Shown: positions 35,980-45,768, counted from the first letter of the stretch. The stretch: 64,000 nucleotides of DNA from Gammaproteobacteria bacterium RIFCSPHIGHO2_12_FULL_35_23 (GCA_001801465.1 MGXT01000003.1:1-64000), one strand, 5' to 3'. The notes: generated from the sequence alone by a model not told the origin. Numbers and translations: made by a program.

Positions 35980-37038
35980 ATGAGTAAAAGAAAAAGAGCA
36001 GAAGAGAGAAGGCTAACAAGAGCAGTTGAAGAAAGAATAGTTAGCTATTTAAATTTAGAGAGTAATAATGAAAACTGCCGACTTCTTCTTATCACTGAGC
36101 TTTTACAGTTTCCTAATAATACTAATAAAGTGTTTATCTTGCGAAGCACAAATAGATTTGTTATTCGTAGGTGGCTTAGTCAAGTAGTGACTTTTGAAGA
36201 GTTTGAAGAACGCTTAATTACTTTAATTTCTTTACAGGATATATCGCTAACAAGAATATTAAATAAGCAAGTCTCAGCTTGGCTAGAACATTGTCCTTTT
36301 AAAGAATCTGGTAGGGAGTTGCCAGCAATTTTTAAATCATTTGCTACAAGTTTTGATGCCCAGACTCTTTTAGAAATAAAGGCCGAATGGGAGGCTATTT
36401 TGGCTAGGATTACAGCTAACAGAAAAATTTTAATAGATTCACGTTCGACTGATTTGGTAGCTGCAGCTTTAGGAAGTTATGAAGAAGCGGAAGAAGCTGT
36501 TAGTTTTGAATTACAGGAAGCGAGAAAAGCCGCAAAAAAAGAAAAAGAAGAGTTGGAAAACTTAATTAGCGTGTTACACAATGAAGCCAATAAAAAAAGA
36601 ATGATCCTGCAAGAGGAAGAAGATGAGGAGGTAAGAGAAGATATTACTTTATCACTGTCAGGAGGCTCAAAAGAGGCAAGTATAGGGGCAGGAAGTATAG
36701 TTGCGGCGGCTAGTATTGCTGCAGGCGCAGTTACAGATCTAGACATAGGTGCAGGAACTGCTGTGATAAGAGCAAAGGGAGGAGCAGGAGCAGGAGCAGG
36801 AGGAAGAGGAACTAGAGAGATAATTATTGGTTTAGCAGCAGCTTCAGGAGCAGAAATAAGCATAGTTAGAGCAGCGGCGGATGTGGGTGAAACGGCAGTA
36901 GAAAGAAGAACAAGTATAACAGAAGACTATTTACCAATAGGAATATATTCAGTTGGAAGAAGCTATGATGAAATGGGCAAAGAGCTTGTACGTCAAGGAC
37001 ATTTACCCCATCCATATTGGCCTTGTGTAGTATCATAA
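35980..37038 (+). CDS. Orphan protein with Ala/Gly-rich tract (second of pair)
   Basis: 352 residues, unrecognised. Starts MSKRKRAEERRLTRAVEERI, has an alpha-helical body with a coiled coil at about 165-225 (EEAEEAVSFELQEARKAAKK), a Gly/Ala-rich tract (GGAGAGAGGRGTREI) and a final region with a PHPYWP end. A segment near residues 90-120 (ILNKQVSAWLEHCPFKE) faintly parallels the previous protein (ILRSEIAALIDHEPLKR). The tract is encoded by GC-richer repeats. A secreted effector is possible; there is no direct evidence. Confidence 0.6.
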   Translation: MSKRKRAEERRLTRAVEERIVSYLNLESNNENCRLLLITELLQFPNNTNKVFILRSTNRFVIRRWLSQVVTFEEFEERLITLISLQDISLTRILNKQVSAWLEHCPFKESGRELPAIFKSFATSFDAQTLLEIKAEWEAILARITANRKILIDSRSTDLVAAALGSYEEAEEAVSFELQEARKAAKKEKEELENLISVLHNEANKKRMILQEEEDEEVREDITLSLSGGSKEASIGAGSIVAAASIAAGAVTDLDIGAGTAVIRAKGGAGAGAGGRGTREIIIGLAAASGAEISIVRAAADVGETAVERRTSITEDYLPIGIYSVGRSYDEMGKELVRQGHLPHPYWPCVVS

Positions 37039-37111
37039 TTAATGATAAAAGAGGTTATCGATTTTTATTATTAGCTTATTATGATATTTAATTTTTTGTA
37101 GAGATAAAGTT

Positions 37112-37216
37112 ATGCATGGAAATAATGAGGACTTAGTTTTTACTAATAAAGTCGTTTGGATAGGTTTAGTAGCCTATGCTTTATTGGGAATTTTATTAGT
37201 GGCCGTTTTTATTTAA
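37112..37216 (+). CDS. Possible 34-aa single-helix membrane peptide
   Basis: MHGNNEDLVFTNKVVWIGLV followed by AYALLGILLVAVFI: a short soluble start and one clear transmembrane helix. GAGATAAAG lies a few bases before the ATG. Such mini-proteins are often overlooked. Gene status is uncertain. Confidence 0.4.
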   Translation: MHGNNEDLVFTNKVVWIGLVAYALLGILLVAVFI

Positions 37217-37358
37217 TATAGTAGCTTGTAATCGTATTCATTGGATCATAAAAGAAATCGGTAGATAGATATAGCAGAGATACTTTGTAGATCAGCTAGC
37301 TTAAATAAGGCACTGTTTCCTTTCAAGATTATGGCTCAAATAGTTATACGATTTTACG

Positions 37359-37844
37359 GGCGTTATTGCGCAAATAGTTGATAAAAATGAATAAGATAGA
37401 AGTAAGCGGAAACTTTTTGTAGGATTGTCTTTGCGAAAAGTACAGTCAAACAAGGATTTGATGCGATAGCCCAATCTGGGGGGAATACCTTCGATACCGA
37501 TACGTAGTGGAACAACAGTTAAAAAAGATCCATCGGCTGGAGAGGTGCTTAGGAACAAGCTGCTTGAAGAGATCTGGGTTGCTGGCGGAAGAATGGCGTG
37601 AAAAAACTGTCTGGCCATCATCGGCGCTCATGGGTTGAAACACACATGCTTCGATTGAAAACGATTTTAGGCGGTACGCTTCGCGGGTGAAATTTCGCCA
37701 ATCAACAAACAGAGGCAAAAATCATGGCAAATATTCTTAATAAAATGACCTACCTTGGTATGCCAAAATCCGAAAAAGTCTACTTAGTTAAATAATGTTG
37801 GTGGGAATCCGTTGTTTTGATTGATTTATTTGCGCAACAACGCC
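37359..37844 (+). mobile_element. Internally deleted IS5-type insertion sequence
   Basis: Near-perfect terminal inverted repeats lie at both ends: left GGCGTTATTGCGCAAATA, right the complement of GGCGTTGTTGCGCAAATA. This places the element at about 486 bp, far below an intact copy (about 850 bp or more). Inside is a broken transposase 3' half on the plus strand. No clear target duplication is visible. It stands between an orphan membrane peptide and recR. Confidence 0.75.
37441..37795 (+). pseudogene. IS5-family transposase C-terminal remnant
   Basis: Pieces in changing frames read DAIAQSGG, IPSIPIRSGTTVKKDPSAG, NKLLEEIWVAGGRMA, then LSGHHRRSWVETHMLRLK and ANILNKMTYLGMP. The block HRRS.VET is the C-terminal DDE Glu region of IS5 transposases. 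A run of six G marks one frameshift and a TGA stands where TGG is expected (W before KK). It lies within the inverted repeats of the deleted element. Confidence 0.75.
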
Positions 37845-37984
37845 GATTTCACGCTATAATCTGTTGTTTAATTTTAAAAATTTGTCCAGTGAGTATTAAA
37901 CAAATTTACGTTATTGAAATTAAGAAAATAATTGCTTGATAGCTTTAACTGCTTTATTTGGAATAAGCGAAAGGTGGGGAAAAT

Positions 37985-38593
37985 TTAAGAAGGTGTGTTA
38001 ATAAGTTGGCGGCCTGCTAGCGCATGAGCAATGGTGCCGCTATCTATGTATTCAAGCTCTCCACCCAGGGGTACCCCATGTGCAATTCTAGTAATACGGG
38101 TTTTAAATTGTTTTAATAATTCGATGATATAATGAGCAGTAGCTTCCCCTTCAGGAGTGGTGCTTAGCGCTAAAATGACTTCTTCTATAGGCTGCTGCTC
38201 AAACTGTCTGCTTAATAACTCTATATGTAGTTCTTTAGGACCTATGCCATCTAAAGGCGATAGATGGCCCATTAGCACAAAATAACGACCGCGAAAATTT
38301 GCAGTTTGTTCAATAGCAATAATATCAGCCGGGGTTTCGACGATACAAAGTAGTTGTTGATTTCTACTATTATTAGCACAAATATGGCAAAGCGTAGTTT
38401 CACTAAAATTATTGCAATATTGGCAATGCCTTATATTTTGCATAGCCTGGTTTAGTGCCTCAGCCAATAGTAATCCACGCCCTCGCTGTTTATCCAGCAG
38501 ATAAAAAGCCATGCGTTGAGCGCTTTTGGGCCCAATGCCAGGCAAATAGCGTAGAGCCTCGATTAACTTATTGAGTAAAGGGCTGTAATGCAA
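37985..38593 (-). CDS. recR: Recombination mediator protein RecR
   Basis: 202 residues. Order: helix-hairpin-helix (YLPGIGPKSAQRMAFYLL), Cys4 zinc motif (CQYCNNFSETTLCHIC), Toprim domain starting LLCIVETPADIIAIE, and the C-terminal Walker-like GVPLGGELEYIDSGTIAHAL. RecR works with RecO/RecF to load RecA on gapped DNA. It sits 15 bp after ybaB, the usual pairing. dnaX, normally just upstream, is 5 kb away here. Confidence 0.97.
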   Translation of the reverse strand: MHYSPLLNKLIEALRYLPGIGPKSAQRMAFYLLDKQRGRGLLLAEALNQAMQNIRHCQYCNNFSETTLCHICANNSRNQQLLCIVETPADIIAIEQTANFRGRYFVLMGHLSPLDGIGPKELHIELLSRQFEQQPIEEVILALSTTPEGEATAHYIIELLKQFKTRITRIAHGVPLGGELEYIDSGTIAHALAGRQLINTPS

Positions 38594-38608
38594 AGTAAGA
38601 TCCTTTTT

Positions 38609-38938
38609 TTACATACCAAAATTTTCAGGTAAATTCATGTCCTTGGCTAGTTGTAACATTTCTTCTTTAGTTTGTTTTTCAACTTTAGCAGCAGCACTAT
38701 TTATTGCTGCTGCAACTAAATCTTCTAGCATATCTGGCTCTTCTCCCATTAAAGTGGGAGAAATTTCCACGCTTTCAACGGAATGGTTGCCTTTCATGAT
38801 TACTTTGACTAGACCGCCACCAGCTTCCCCTGTTACTTTAATGTTAGCTATTTTGCTTTGAATACTCTTCATTTGATCTTGCATTTCTTTAGCTTTAGTC
38901 ATGAGATTATTAAGCTGGTCATTAGAAGGCATTGTCAT
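38609..38938 (-). CDS. ybaB: YbaB/EbfC nucleoid-associated protein
   Basis: 109 residues from the ATG at 38938 (MTMPSNDQLNNLMTKAKEMQ), which has GGGGAACAT upstream; a 13-codon longer frame is not conserved. Motifs KEMQDQMKSIQSKIANIKVTGEAGGG and SVEISPTLM match the family. The protein binds DNA as a dimer. Its conserved dnaX-ybaB-recR operon is interrupted here between dnaX and ybaB. Confidence 0.95.
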   Translation of the reverse strand: MTMPSNDQLNNLMTKAKEMQDQMKSIQSKIANIKVTGEAGGGLVKVIMKGNHSVESVEISPTLMGEEPDMLEDLVAAAINSAAAKVEKQTKEEMLQLAKDMNLPENFGM

Positions 38939-39080
38939 TTTTATGTTCCCCAAAATAATAGTAAAAATAGTGGGCACATTATACCAGAGTGGTTGAAAAA
39001 ATATAATATTGTTAGCTATTAACTCAGAGATTTTTTAAGTAATATAGTGGCTTTCAACTTAAGGTATCCAAGGCGCTCTA

Positions 39081-39599
39081 ATGCCCCGTAAGCTAATAAA
39101 ACGCTATTTGCCAGATAATAATAAAATTACTGAAAATAAGTGGTTGAAATTATTAGGACCCGTGTTATTTAATCCTTTATTATGGCATTTACATCGTCGT
39201 AATGTTGCTAAAGCGGTAGCGGTTGGTTTATTTTGCGCTTTTTTACCCCTACCCTTGCAAATGCTTTTAGCTGCAGTCGCTGCTATCGTTTTTAGGGCTA
39301 ATTTACCTATTGCAATCAGTTTGGTATGGATATCAAACCCTTTTACTATGGCCTTTTTTTTAATTATAACCTATAAAGTAGGAGTATTAATTCTAGGAAC
39401 ACCTATTCGAACTAGCCAGTTTTCAGTATCTGTTGACTGGCTGATTCATGAGGCCTCAATCATTTGGAAGCCATTTCTGCTTGGTACGGTAGTTTGTGGC
39501 GGGGTTTCAGCATTTATCGGTTATATTGCAACCAATATTTTTTGGCGACAATGGGTTAGGCGGCAATGGCAAAAACGTAAATTAAGATCCTATAGATAG
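39081..39599 (+). CDS. DUF2062 membrane protein
   Basis: 172 residues with helices around FNPLLWHLHRRNVAKAVAVGLFCAFLPLPLQMLLAAVAAIV and AFFLIITYKVGVLILG, which are the DUF2062 hallmarks (FxPxP and WxxNPxT: here WISNPFT). The C-terminus is strongly basic. Relatives are small inner-membrane proteins of unknown role. It is on the opposite strand to the operon it interrupts. Confidence 0.88.
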   Translation: MPRKLIKRYLPDNNKITENKWLKLLGPVLFNPLLWHLHRRNVAKAVAVGLFCAFLPLPLQMLLAAVAAIVFRANLPIAISLVWISNPFTMAFFLIITYKVGVLILGTPIRTSQFSVSVDWLIHEASIIWKPFLLGTVVCGGVSAFIGYIATNIFWRQWVRRQWQKRKLRSYR

Positions 39600-39666
39600 T
39601 GTTTATATTCTTTTCAAGACAATTTAGCAGTATAATTATTTTATTACTCTCTAAAATAAACAAATT

Positions 39667-42600
39667 ATGTATCATGTTTATTCAGTTTCTCCAGGTATTT
39701 ATTTATATCAACAAGGTCAACAAACTATTTTGTTTGCCAACACCCAAGAGGGTGTTTTAAGGCATTGGCTGGACCGATTAGCTGGTCCTGAGTTAATTAT
39801 CAAGCCAATAGGCTCAAAAAGTTATCTTGAACAAGCAGGTATTCTTGTCGCTGAGATCCATTCCTCACGCGAACAAGCATTAGCTGCTGCTGAGCCAGGA
39901 GATCAAGAAGAAGCAGTTATAGAGCAAGCAATGCAAGAGGAAACAGCTGCTGCTGCCGGCATTTATTTAGATACTCGAGAACAGCTAACTAGCGAACAAA
40001 GTTTACAGCTAGCACCTGAGGATTGCTATTTAAGTGTCCCGAGCCACTTACTTTTCGAAAAAAGAGGGATTGATACAGTTTTTTATCACTATGATCCCAA
40101 AACCCACCAAGTTTATTATAACATTTCTGATCCCACTTATATCGATAGGGGAAGTTTTAGTAGAGATATTAATCGACTGAGCGCAGTAAAAATTCGTGGT
40201 AAATATTTTAGTCATAGATTACAAGTGCATTATCAAGCAATAATCAAAAGTTTCTTTGAAAAATGGCGCTTAGCGCGGACTACTTTAAAATTTACTGAAG
40301 ATAAAAATTTATTTGAATCTTTGTGGTTAGATAATCCAGGTATTTTAAGTTACAGGCAAAATATTTTTTATTTTAACAAAGAAAATATGGTCTTAGCTAT
40401 TAAAGACGATTTAATGAAGCTAGAAGAAGGTGGTGAATTAGATTTAGTTGCTATTTCACAGTGTGCAGAAGATCGTAATCGATTTATTAATATAATTATA
40501 GGAGATAATATTAGAGTTATAGGTCTTGAAGAGGATTCTCTTTTTAATTCTCTTTTTGTTGGTTATTTGTGGAATAAACTAAAGCGAGAGCCTGGTAGAC
40601 TTAATTATGGCCATTATATTGCGGTTACTCGCTTTGATGCAACGCTAGGACACGTAATACAGGTTTTTGTTAGTAACCCTTTGGTTTATATGTTAGTGAC
40701 TGCCAATCATGATTGGACTTATGAAGAGTATTTTAGTTTAGCTGATAAAGAGGTTTGGCAACAAGCTCTTCGTGCTTATCACCAGGCTGCAAGCCAAGAA
40801 GAAAGAGAGGATAGTTATCGACTCTTTTTCCAAGCGCTTGCCGAAGAAGAGTTGCCCGCTGAAGAAATAGAAAAGTTAGATCGTTATCATCACAAATGGC
40901 GAGCATTATTAGAAGCCTTTACAATTACCTTAAAAGCGGAAGACCCAAAATTAATCTATAGCAAGTTGCAAGCGCTAGGAATAGTATTGCCTGTTTCAAA
41001 ACAACAGCTTGAAGAATGGGGTGAGTTTATAATTAGTAGGCTTTTTGGAAAAAAAGTCCCTGATCGATTAGAATCTAAATATTGGTTGGAGTGCTCTCGG
41101 GTTATAGCTGATCAGCCTCTCGAAGAAGAGTTAACCTATGAGGAGCTTTATCAGGAATTAAAGCAAAGCATTCCCGAGCTATTGGCAGATTTTTTAGCAA
41201 CGGAAACTATTGTTCAATATAGTACCTATCTATTGTTAAGAGACAAGCTATTGTCTTTATTAGCAATAGCTGAAATGTTAGCGGATCAAATTGAAATTGA
41301 CGCAATGAATGCTAATTTAGCACGGGTAATCTTGAAAGCCAAAACATGGTGTCGGCAAATTATTCAAACAGAAGCTGAGGTGGAGTTACTTGAGTTAGAG
41401 GAGGTGTTATCGGATATAAAAGCTTTAGCGAAAAAGCAGGGCTCAGAAATATTTTTAGAATTAAAAGAAGATATAATTCTTTTTCGTAGAAAACTAATTA
41501 AAGCAATTATTAAGGAAAGTTGTAAAGTTTATGCCCACTGTGAAGATGAAATACGAATAGAAAACCTTTTTAATGCTTACGCTGGATTGCTAGAAAATTC
41601 AATATGGCAAACTTATCAACAAGCGTTAATTAGACTATTTATTAATAAAGATTCTTTGCCAGAGGAGCTACCTGTTTTACAAATAAAAACTTATCAAGAT
41701 TTATTGCAATGGCCAATACCATTACTATTAAAAGAGGCTTATATAAAAGCCTTATTGAAAGATATAAGAATTTATCAAACTTATTGGCCTCATTGGCAAA
41801 GTTTTTTAGAAGAAAAGTTTAGGACTAAACATAAAAAAGCCGAAAGACGTGCATTATTGATAGAAACAAAATTAACAATGGCTAAACTTGATTTACCAGA
41901 CTCTATTAGAGAAATCTTTGTTGAAGCTATTAATAATGAAATAGTTCAATTTAATAACAAAGTTGAGGTAAGTTATAGAATTTTACTTGATTTGCCTAGC
42001 TACTTAACTTCAATAAGACATGAAAACCTGCTTATCCAAGAATATTTACATTGTGCTAAAGCAACTAATACTATTCTCACGCTGATTAAAATTGAGCAAG
42101 AGGAGGATTTGTTTTTTCAAGCAGAGGATGATAAACAAGCAGCGTATAGGCACATTTTAGTTAATTGTTTTGAAGACATAAGTAGCCTACAAACTATTGA
42201 AATTAAACGTATAGAAGCGTTAGCTGATTTATTGTCAGGTTTCTTACCAGAAGCCAATGAATTAACGAGTACCTTACGTTGGGAGATGTTTAATTTTTTG
42301 CTTAATCATCCAGAGACACTCAGTTTGTGGCTAGCTTGTACCAAAGAAGAAGATGCCTCTATACAATTATTACAGACTATACAACACTGTATTGAGCTCA
42401 TTGAAACTTTTCAGCATCAAGAAAGAGATTGGTTTGCTGATCGATCAAGGATAGAGATTGTTTTTAATAACCTATTTGAAACGATTCCCATAAAGCAAGT
42501 AGCATTTAATCATTGGCTTGAATATGTTTTGCAAGAAACTAATCAACAAGAAGCGTTTATAGTTATTGCCTTAGTGGGATTGCACATATTATTACAGCCA

Positions 42601-44013
42601 ACGGAATTACTGCAAGAAGAATTATTACCTTTGCCGGGTCAGAGAGTGAATCTACAGCTAATTAGTCAGTCCTATAGAAATATTAAGCAGCAGTTTTTCT
42701 GGTTTAGAAAAGAAATTAACGATGAAGATTGCACTGCGATTTTATTGCGATACTGGGCAGTTAAAAATATTACTAGCTTTGGTGATAGATTGCTTCGTGA
42801 TGCCAATGAGTTGGCTAGATATCCTTATTGGCCAGATCCTGATACTACCAAGGTGTTATATATTATCGATGCTTTGCATAATCCTCATTATTTGTTAAAG
42901 GCCTTAATTAATGAGCCGTCTAGTTTATCATTACTACGATATCTTGCAGCTTTTGTTGTTCTCTGTGATAGGCTTCATAATAATTTGAGTGATCTATTAC
43001 TAACTGTTACTGATAAGATACAGTTGCGTTATGCCTATGCAAGATTATTGACTTTATATGGATTTAAACTTACAGCTGAAGAGGATCAAGCGGTCAATTA
43101 TTTTATTATTACTTTGCGACATTTAATAAGCTTTACGGTAACTCATGTTCCTACCTCTTCCAGTCGCGATCGAGAGGAAGGTGTACCAGGAGCGGGAACA
43201 GGGCTTGCATTTTCTGTGGGTCAGGTAGAGTCTACTCATCTTACAGACGAAGAGAGCCATACTGCTAGTGTAGATCATACGTCTGTCCACTTCACGGGTA
43301 GGGCTACTTCAAAAGATAGTGGCGTTGAAGCAGATAATAAAATACTTCAAGGATTTAGTGAAACTAGGAGAAATTGGTTTGAGCGTTGGATTGCGCTAAT
43401 GACTGCAAACGATTCTTTAGCTGTACAACAGCAACTAAGGCATTTGTGTAACGAAGCTAATTTATTTAATAAAGAAGTGGCAGAGTATGGTTTTCCTGAA
43501 TTAAAAATTACTAATGAGCTGTTACACGAAGAGGCGGGGAAAGTAGGTATTAGCTACTCTCTTAATCCTTTAGGGAATCAAACCTCAGTAATTTGGCGTG
43601 CTAAAAATTATGCAGAAAGGATTCAATCTATTTTAGGAGTTGAAAAAGAATATCCACTTACTCCACTTTTGGAGACCTTAAGCTTACAATTAGAACGTTT
43701 AGCAAAATCAGGAGGAAGTGGTTATGAAAAAGCAGAAAGAATTATTAGAGAATTAAGCACTTTAATAAAATCTAATTTTTCTAGGCAAGTTATAGCAAGG
43801 CAGGTTACTCCAATGCTGCCAACTTTAGAAAATAAATTAAACTGTATAGTAGAGAGTTTAAAAAACACTAACAGTCCGTTGTATCAAGCTATAAATCAGA
43901 AAAGAAGGTGGGGCTTGGTTTGTGAATATTTCTTAACAGAGCCTCATAAAACTAGAACTATTATTGAAATTGAAAAACAATTAAATCTGCTTACTGTAGG
44001 CGGCCCACATTAA
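39667..44013 (+). CDS. 1448-residue orphan protein
   Basis: The largest gene of the window; I recognise no domain. The opening (MYHVYSVSPGIYLYQQGQQT) is soluble and not signal-like. Most of the rest is leucine/glutamate-rich alpha-helical repeats, as in large effector scaffolds. A Gly/Ser/Thr-rich linker is at about 1160-1220 (VPGAGTGLAFSVG). A smaller helical domain ends at TVGGPH. No Shine-Dalgarno stands out before the ATG. It interrupts the dnaX-ybaB-recR order. A translocated effector is a reasonable guess for a Legionellales-like genome, without proof. Confidence 0.7.
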   Translation: MYHVYSVSPGIYLYQQGQQTILFANTQEGVLRHWLDRLAGPELIIKPIGSKSYLEQAGILVAEIHSSREQALAAAEPGDQEEAVIEQAMQEETAAAAGIYLDTREQLTSEQSLQLAPEDCYLSVPSHLLFEKRGIDTVFYHYDPKTHQVYYNISDPTYIDRGSFSRDINRLSAVKIRGKYFSHRLQVHYQAIIKSFFEKWRLARTTLKFTEDKNLFESLWLDNPGILSYRQNIFYFNKENMVLAIKDDLMKLEEGGELDLVAISQCAEDRNRFINIIIGDNIRVIGLEEDSLFNSLFVGYLWNKLKREPGRLNYGHYIAVTRFDATLGHVIQVFVSNPLVYMLVTANHDWTYEEYFSLADKEVWQQALRAYHQAASQEEREDSYRLFFQALAEEELPAEEIEKLDRYHHKWRALLEAFTITLKAEDPKLIYSKLQALGIVLPVSKQQLEEWGEFIISRLFGKKVPDRLESKYWLECSRVIADQPLEEELTYEELYQELKQSIPELLADFLATETIVQYSTYLLLRDKLLSLLAIAEMLADQIEIDAMNANLARVILKAKTWCRQIIQTEAEVELLELEEVLSDIKALAKKQGSEIFLELKEDIILFRRKLIKAIIKESCKVYAHCEDEIRIENLFNAYAGLLENSIWQTYQQALIRLFINKDSLPEELPVLQIKTYQDLLQWPIPLLLKEAYIKALLKDIRIYQTYWPHWQSFLEEKFRTKHKKAERRALLIETKLTMAKLDLPDSIREIFVEAINNEIVQFNNKVEVSYRILLDLPSYLTSIRHENLLIQEYLHCAKATNTILTLIKIEQEEDLFFQAEDDKQAAYRHILVNCFEDISSLQTIEIKRIEALADLLSGFLPEANELTSTLRWEMFNFLLNHPETLSLWLACTKEEDASIQLLQTIQHCIELIETFQHQERDWFADRSRIEIVFNNLFETIPIKQVAFNHWLEYVLQETNQQEAFIVIALVGLHILLQPTELLQEELLPLPGQRVNLQLISQSYRNIKQQFFWFRKEINDEDCTAILLRYWAVKNITSFGDRLLRDANELARYPYWPDPDTTKVLYIIDALHNPHYLLKALINEPSSLSLLRYLAAFVVLCDRLHNNLSDLLLTVTDKIQLRYAYARLLTLYGFKLTAEEDQAVNYFIITLRHLISFTVTHVPTSSSRDREEGVPGAGTGLAFSVGQVESTHLTDEESHTASVDHTSVHFTGRATSKDSGVEADNKILQGFSETRRNWFERWIALMTANDSLAVQQQLRHLCNEANLFNKEVAEYGFPELKITNELLHEEAGKVGISYSLNPLGNQTSVIWRAKNYAERIQSILGVEKEYPLTPLLETLSLQLERLAKSGGSGYEKAERIIRELSTLIKSNFSRQVIARQVTPMLPTLENKLNCIVESLKNTNSPLYQAINQKRRWGLVCEYFLTEPHKTRTIIEIEKQLNLLTVGGPH

Positions 44014-44032
44014 ATGCTACTGTGTTGAATTA

Positions 44033-45649
44033 TTATGAGTTGGGTTTAACTGCCTCGATATTTAAGGCAGTATCAAAAGTATTGATAATTTCTTTCAGTA
44101 AAGGATCTTGGGCGATTGCTTCAAAAGCCGCTTGTTGTTTTTGCTGTTGACTATTTTGAAGTTTTTGCATCGGTGAGTTATTTTCATGCTGACCAATTAG
44201 AATAGTCAATTTTATTGGAGCCTGTAACCAAGCATTTAATGCTTCTTTTAATCGTTCTTTAGCTTTATCATTTAACAAAGAACTATTTTGTGAAGCTAAG
44301 ATCAAAGTCAGTTGATTGTTTTGCCAGCTCTTTAAACTACAGTTGGTTGCTAAGAGCTTTACTAGTCCGTTGATGTTCAATTGTTCAGTGATTAAATCCC
44401 AGTTTTCAGTTGTAATTGCTAGTGGAGCAATACTCTTGGCTGCAGGAGAAATTGCAGCTGAGGATGATGTTGAACTGGGTTGAGCTGATATTTGTGGTTG
44501 TATTGATGCAGTGGGTTTACCTGCTGTCGAGCTTGCAGGGGATTGTTTGTTAGTAGTGTAAGCTTTGACTGGATGAAAAGCTAACATTCGCAACAATGTC
44601 ATTTCAAATCCTATTTTAGGATCCGGTGCTAATTCTAAATCTTTTTTACCTATTAGGGCTATTTGATAATAAAGTTGCGTGTCTTCTTTACTTAATTGAG
44701 CAGCAAATTTTAAAATATTGTCAGCATTGATTTGATAACGGTTAATAGCTTCAGGGACTACTTGAGCAATAGCTATATAATGTAATAGGCTTGTTAATTC
44801 TTCTAATGCCAAAGCATAATCGACAGTTTTTTCTGCAAGTAAAGCAGCTTCTGCTAATAATTGTTTACCGTCTTTAGCAATTAAAGCATTTAATAAGGGG
44901 GTAATAGCATCTTGTTCAAGGGTGCCAAGCATTTCACCAGTTCCTTGAGTAGTTACTTTACCCTGGCAGTAAGCGATAGTCTGTTCTAATAAGCTTAAAG
45001 CATCGCGTATACTACCTTTAGCAGATTTGGCAATTAATAAAGTGGCTTGTTCTTCAAAACTAATTTGTTCAGCTGTTAAAATATGTTGCAAGTGTTTAGA
45101 AATTTGTTCAGTTGATAAACTTTTCAAATGAAATTGTAAACAGCGAGAAAGAACGGTAATCGGTAGTTTCTGTGGATCAGTGGTTGCTAATAAAAACTTT
45201 ACATGAGCAGGGGGTTCTTCCAATGTTTTTAATAAGGCATTAAAGCTATGACCGGAAAGCATATGAACTTCATCAATTAAATAAATTTTAAAACGGCCAC
45301 GAGTAGGCGCATATTGGACGTTATCGAGTAATTCTCGAGTATCTTCAACTTTAGTTCGCGAGGCAGCATCGACTTCAATTAAATCAATAAACCTACCTTG
45401 CTCAATTTCTTTACAAGTTGTACACTGGCCACAAGGATTGCTGCTTATCCCTTGTTCGCAATTAAGGGCTTTGGCTAAAATACGAGCAATAGAAGTTTTC
45501 CCAACTCCACGGGTACCGGTAAATAGATAGGCATGATGTAAGCGATTTTGGTCTAAAGCATTTTTGAGAGCCTGTAAAACATGCTGTTGGCCTAAGGTGC
45601 TTGTAAAAGTCTGTGGGCGCCATTTACGTGCTAGAACTTGATAATTCAT
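44033..45649 (-). CDS. dnaX: DNA polymerase III subunits tau/gamma
   Basis: 538 residues. AAA+ module: GTRGVGKTSIARILAKALNC (Walker A), zinc Cys set around NPCGQCTTC, YLIDEVHMLSGHSFNALLKTLEEPP (Walker B region) and SRCLQF sensor 1. A Ser/Ala/Pro-rich linker (SSTSSSAAISPAAKS) then leads to a tau C-terminal domain. The complex loads the sliding clamp and ties the polymerase cores together. It converges with the 1448-aa gene 20 bp away, and the SRP RNA lies 155 bp upstream. Confidence 0.96.
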   Translation of the reverse strand: MNYQVLARKWRPQTFTSTLGQQHVLQALKNALDQNRLHHAYLFTGTRGVGKTSIARILAKALNCEQGISSNPCGQCTTCKEIEQGRFIDLIEVDAASRTKVEDTRELLDNVQYAPTRGRFKIYLIDEVHMLSGHSFNALLKTLEEPPAHVKFLLATTDPQKLPITVLSRCLQFHLKSLSTEQISKHLQHILTAEQISFEEQATLLIAKSAKGSIRDALSLLEQTIAYCQGKVTTQGTGEMLGTLEQDAITPLLNALIAKDGKQLLAEAALLAEKTVDYALALEELTSLLHYIAIAQVVPEAINRYQINADNILKFAAQLSKEDTQLYYQIALIGKKDLELAPDPKIGFEMTLLRMLAFHPVKAYTTNKQSPASSTAGKPTASIQPQISAQPSSTSSSAAISPAAKSIAPLAITTENWDLITEQLNINGLVKLLATNCSLKSWQNNQLTLILASQNSSLLNDKAKERLKEALNAWLQAPIKLTILIGQHENNSPMQKLQNSQQQKQQAAFEAIAQDPLLKEIINTFDTALNIEAVKPNS

Positions 45650-45741
45650 TTAATTTCTCGATGACTTAATTAAGTAAACATTATAAAGAGAATGAAAGAA
45701 GGTGTCATTAGCCTAGTCAAAATAGGCAATAGTTTTTTAAG

Positions 45742-45768
45742 TTGAAAATTAGAGCAATCTGTTATACT
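45742..45768 (+). promoter_or_regulatory. Candidate promoter of the SRP RNA
   Basis: TTGAAA at 45742 and TATACT at 45763 with 15-bp spacing, ending about 37 bp before the RNA. The -10 is good, the spacing shorter than ideal. Confidence 0.45.

Noticed and set aside
36477-36863. Minus-strand Ala/Pro-rich 128-codon frame
   Set aside because: It is the antisense of the Ala/Gly-rich tract of the orphan gene at 35980; low-complexity codons give open antisense frames.
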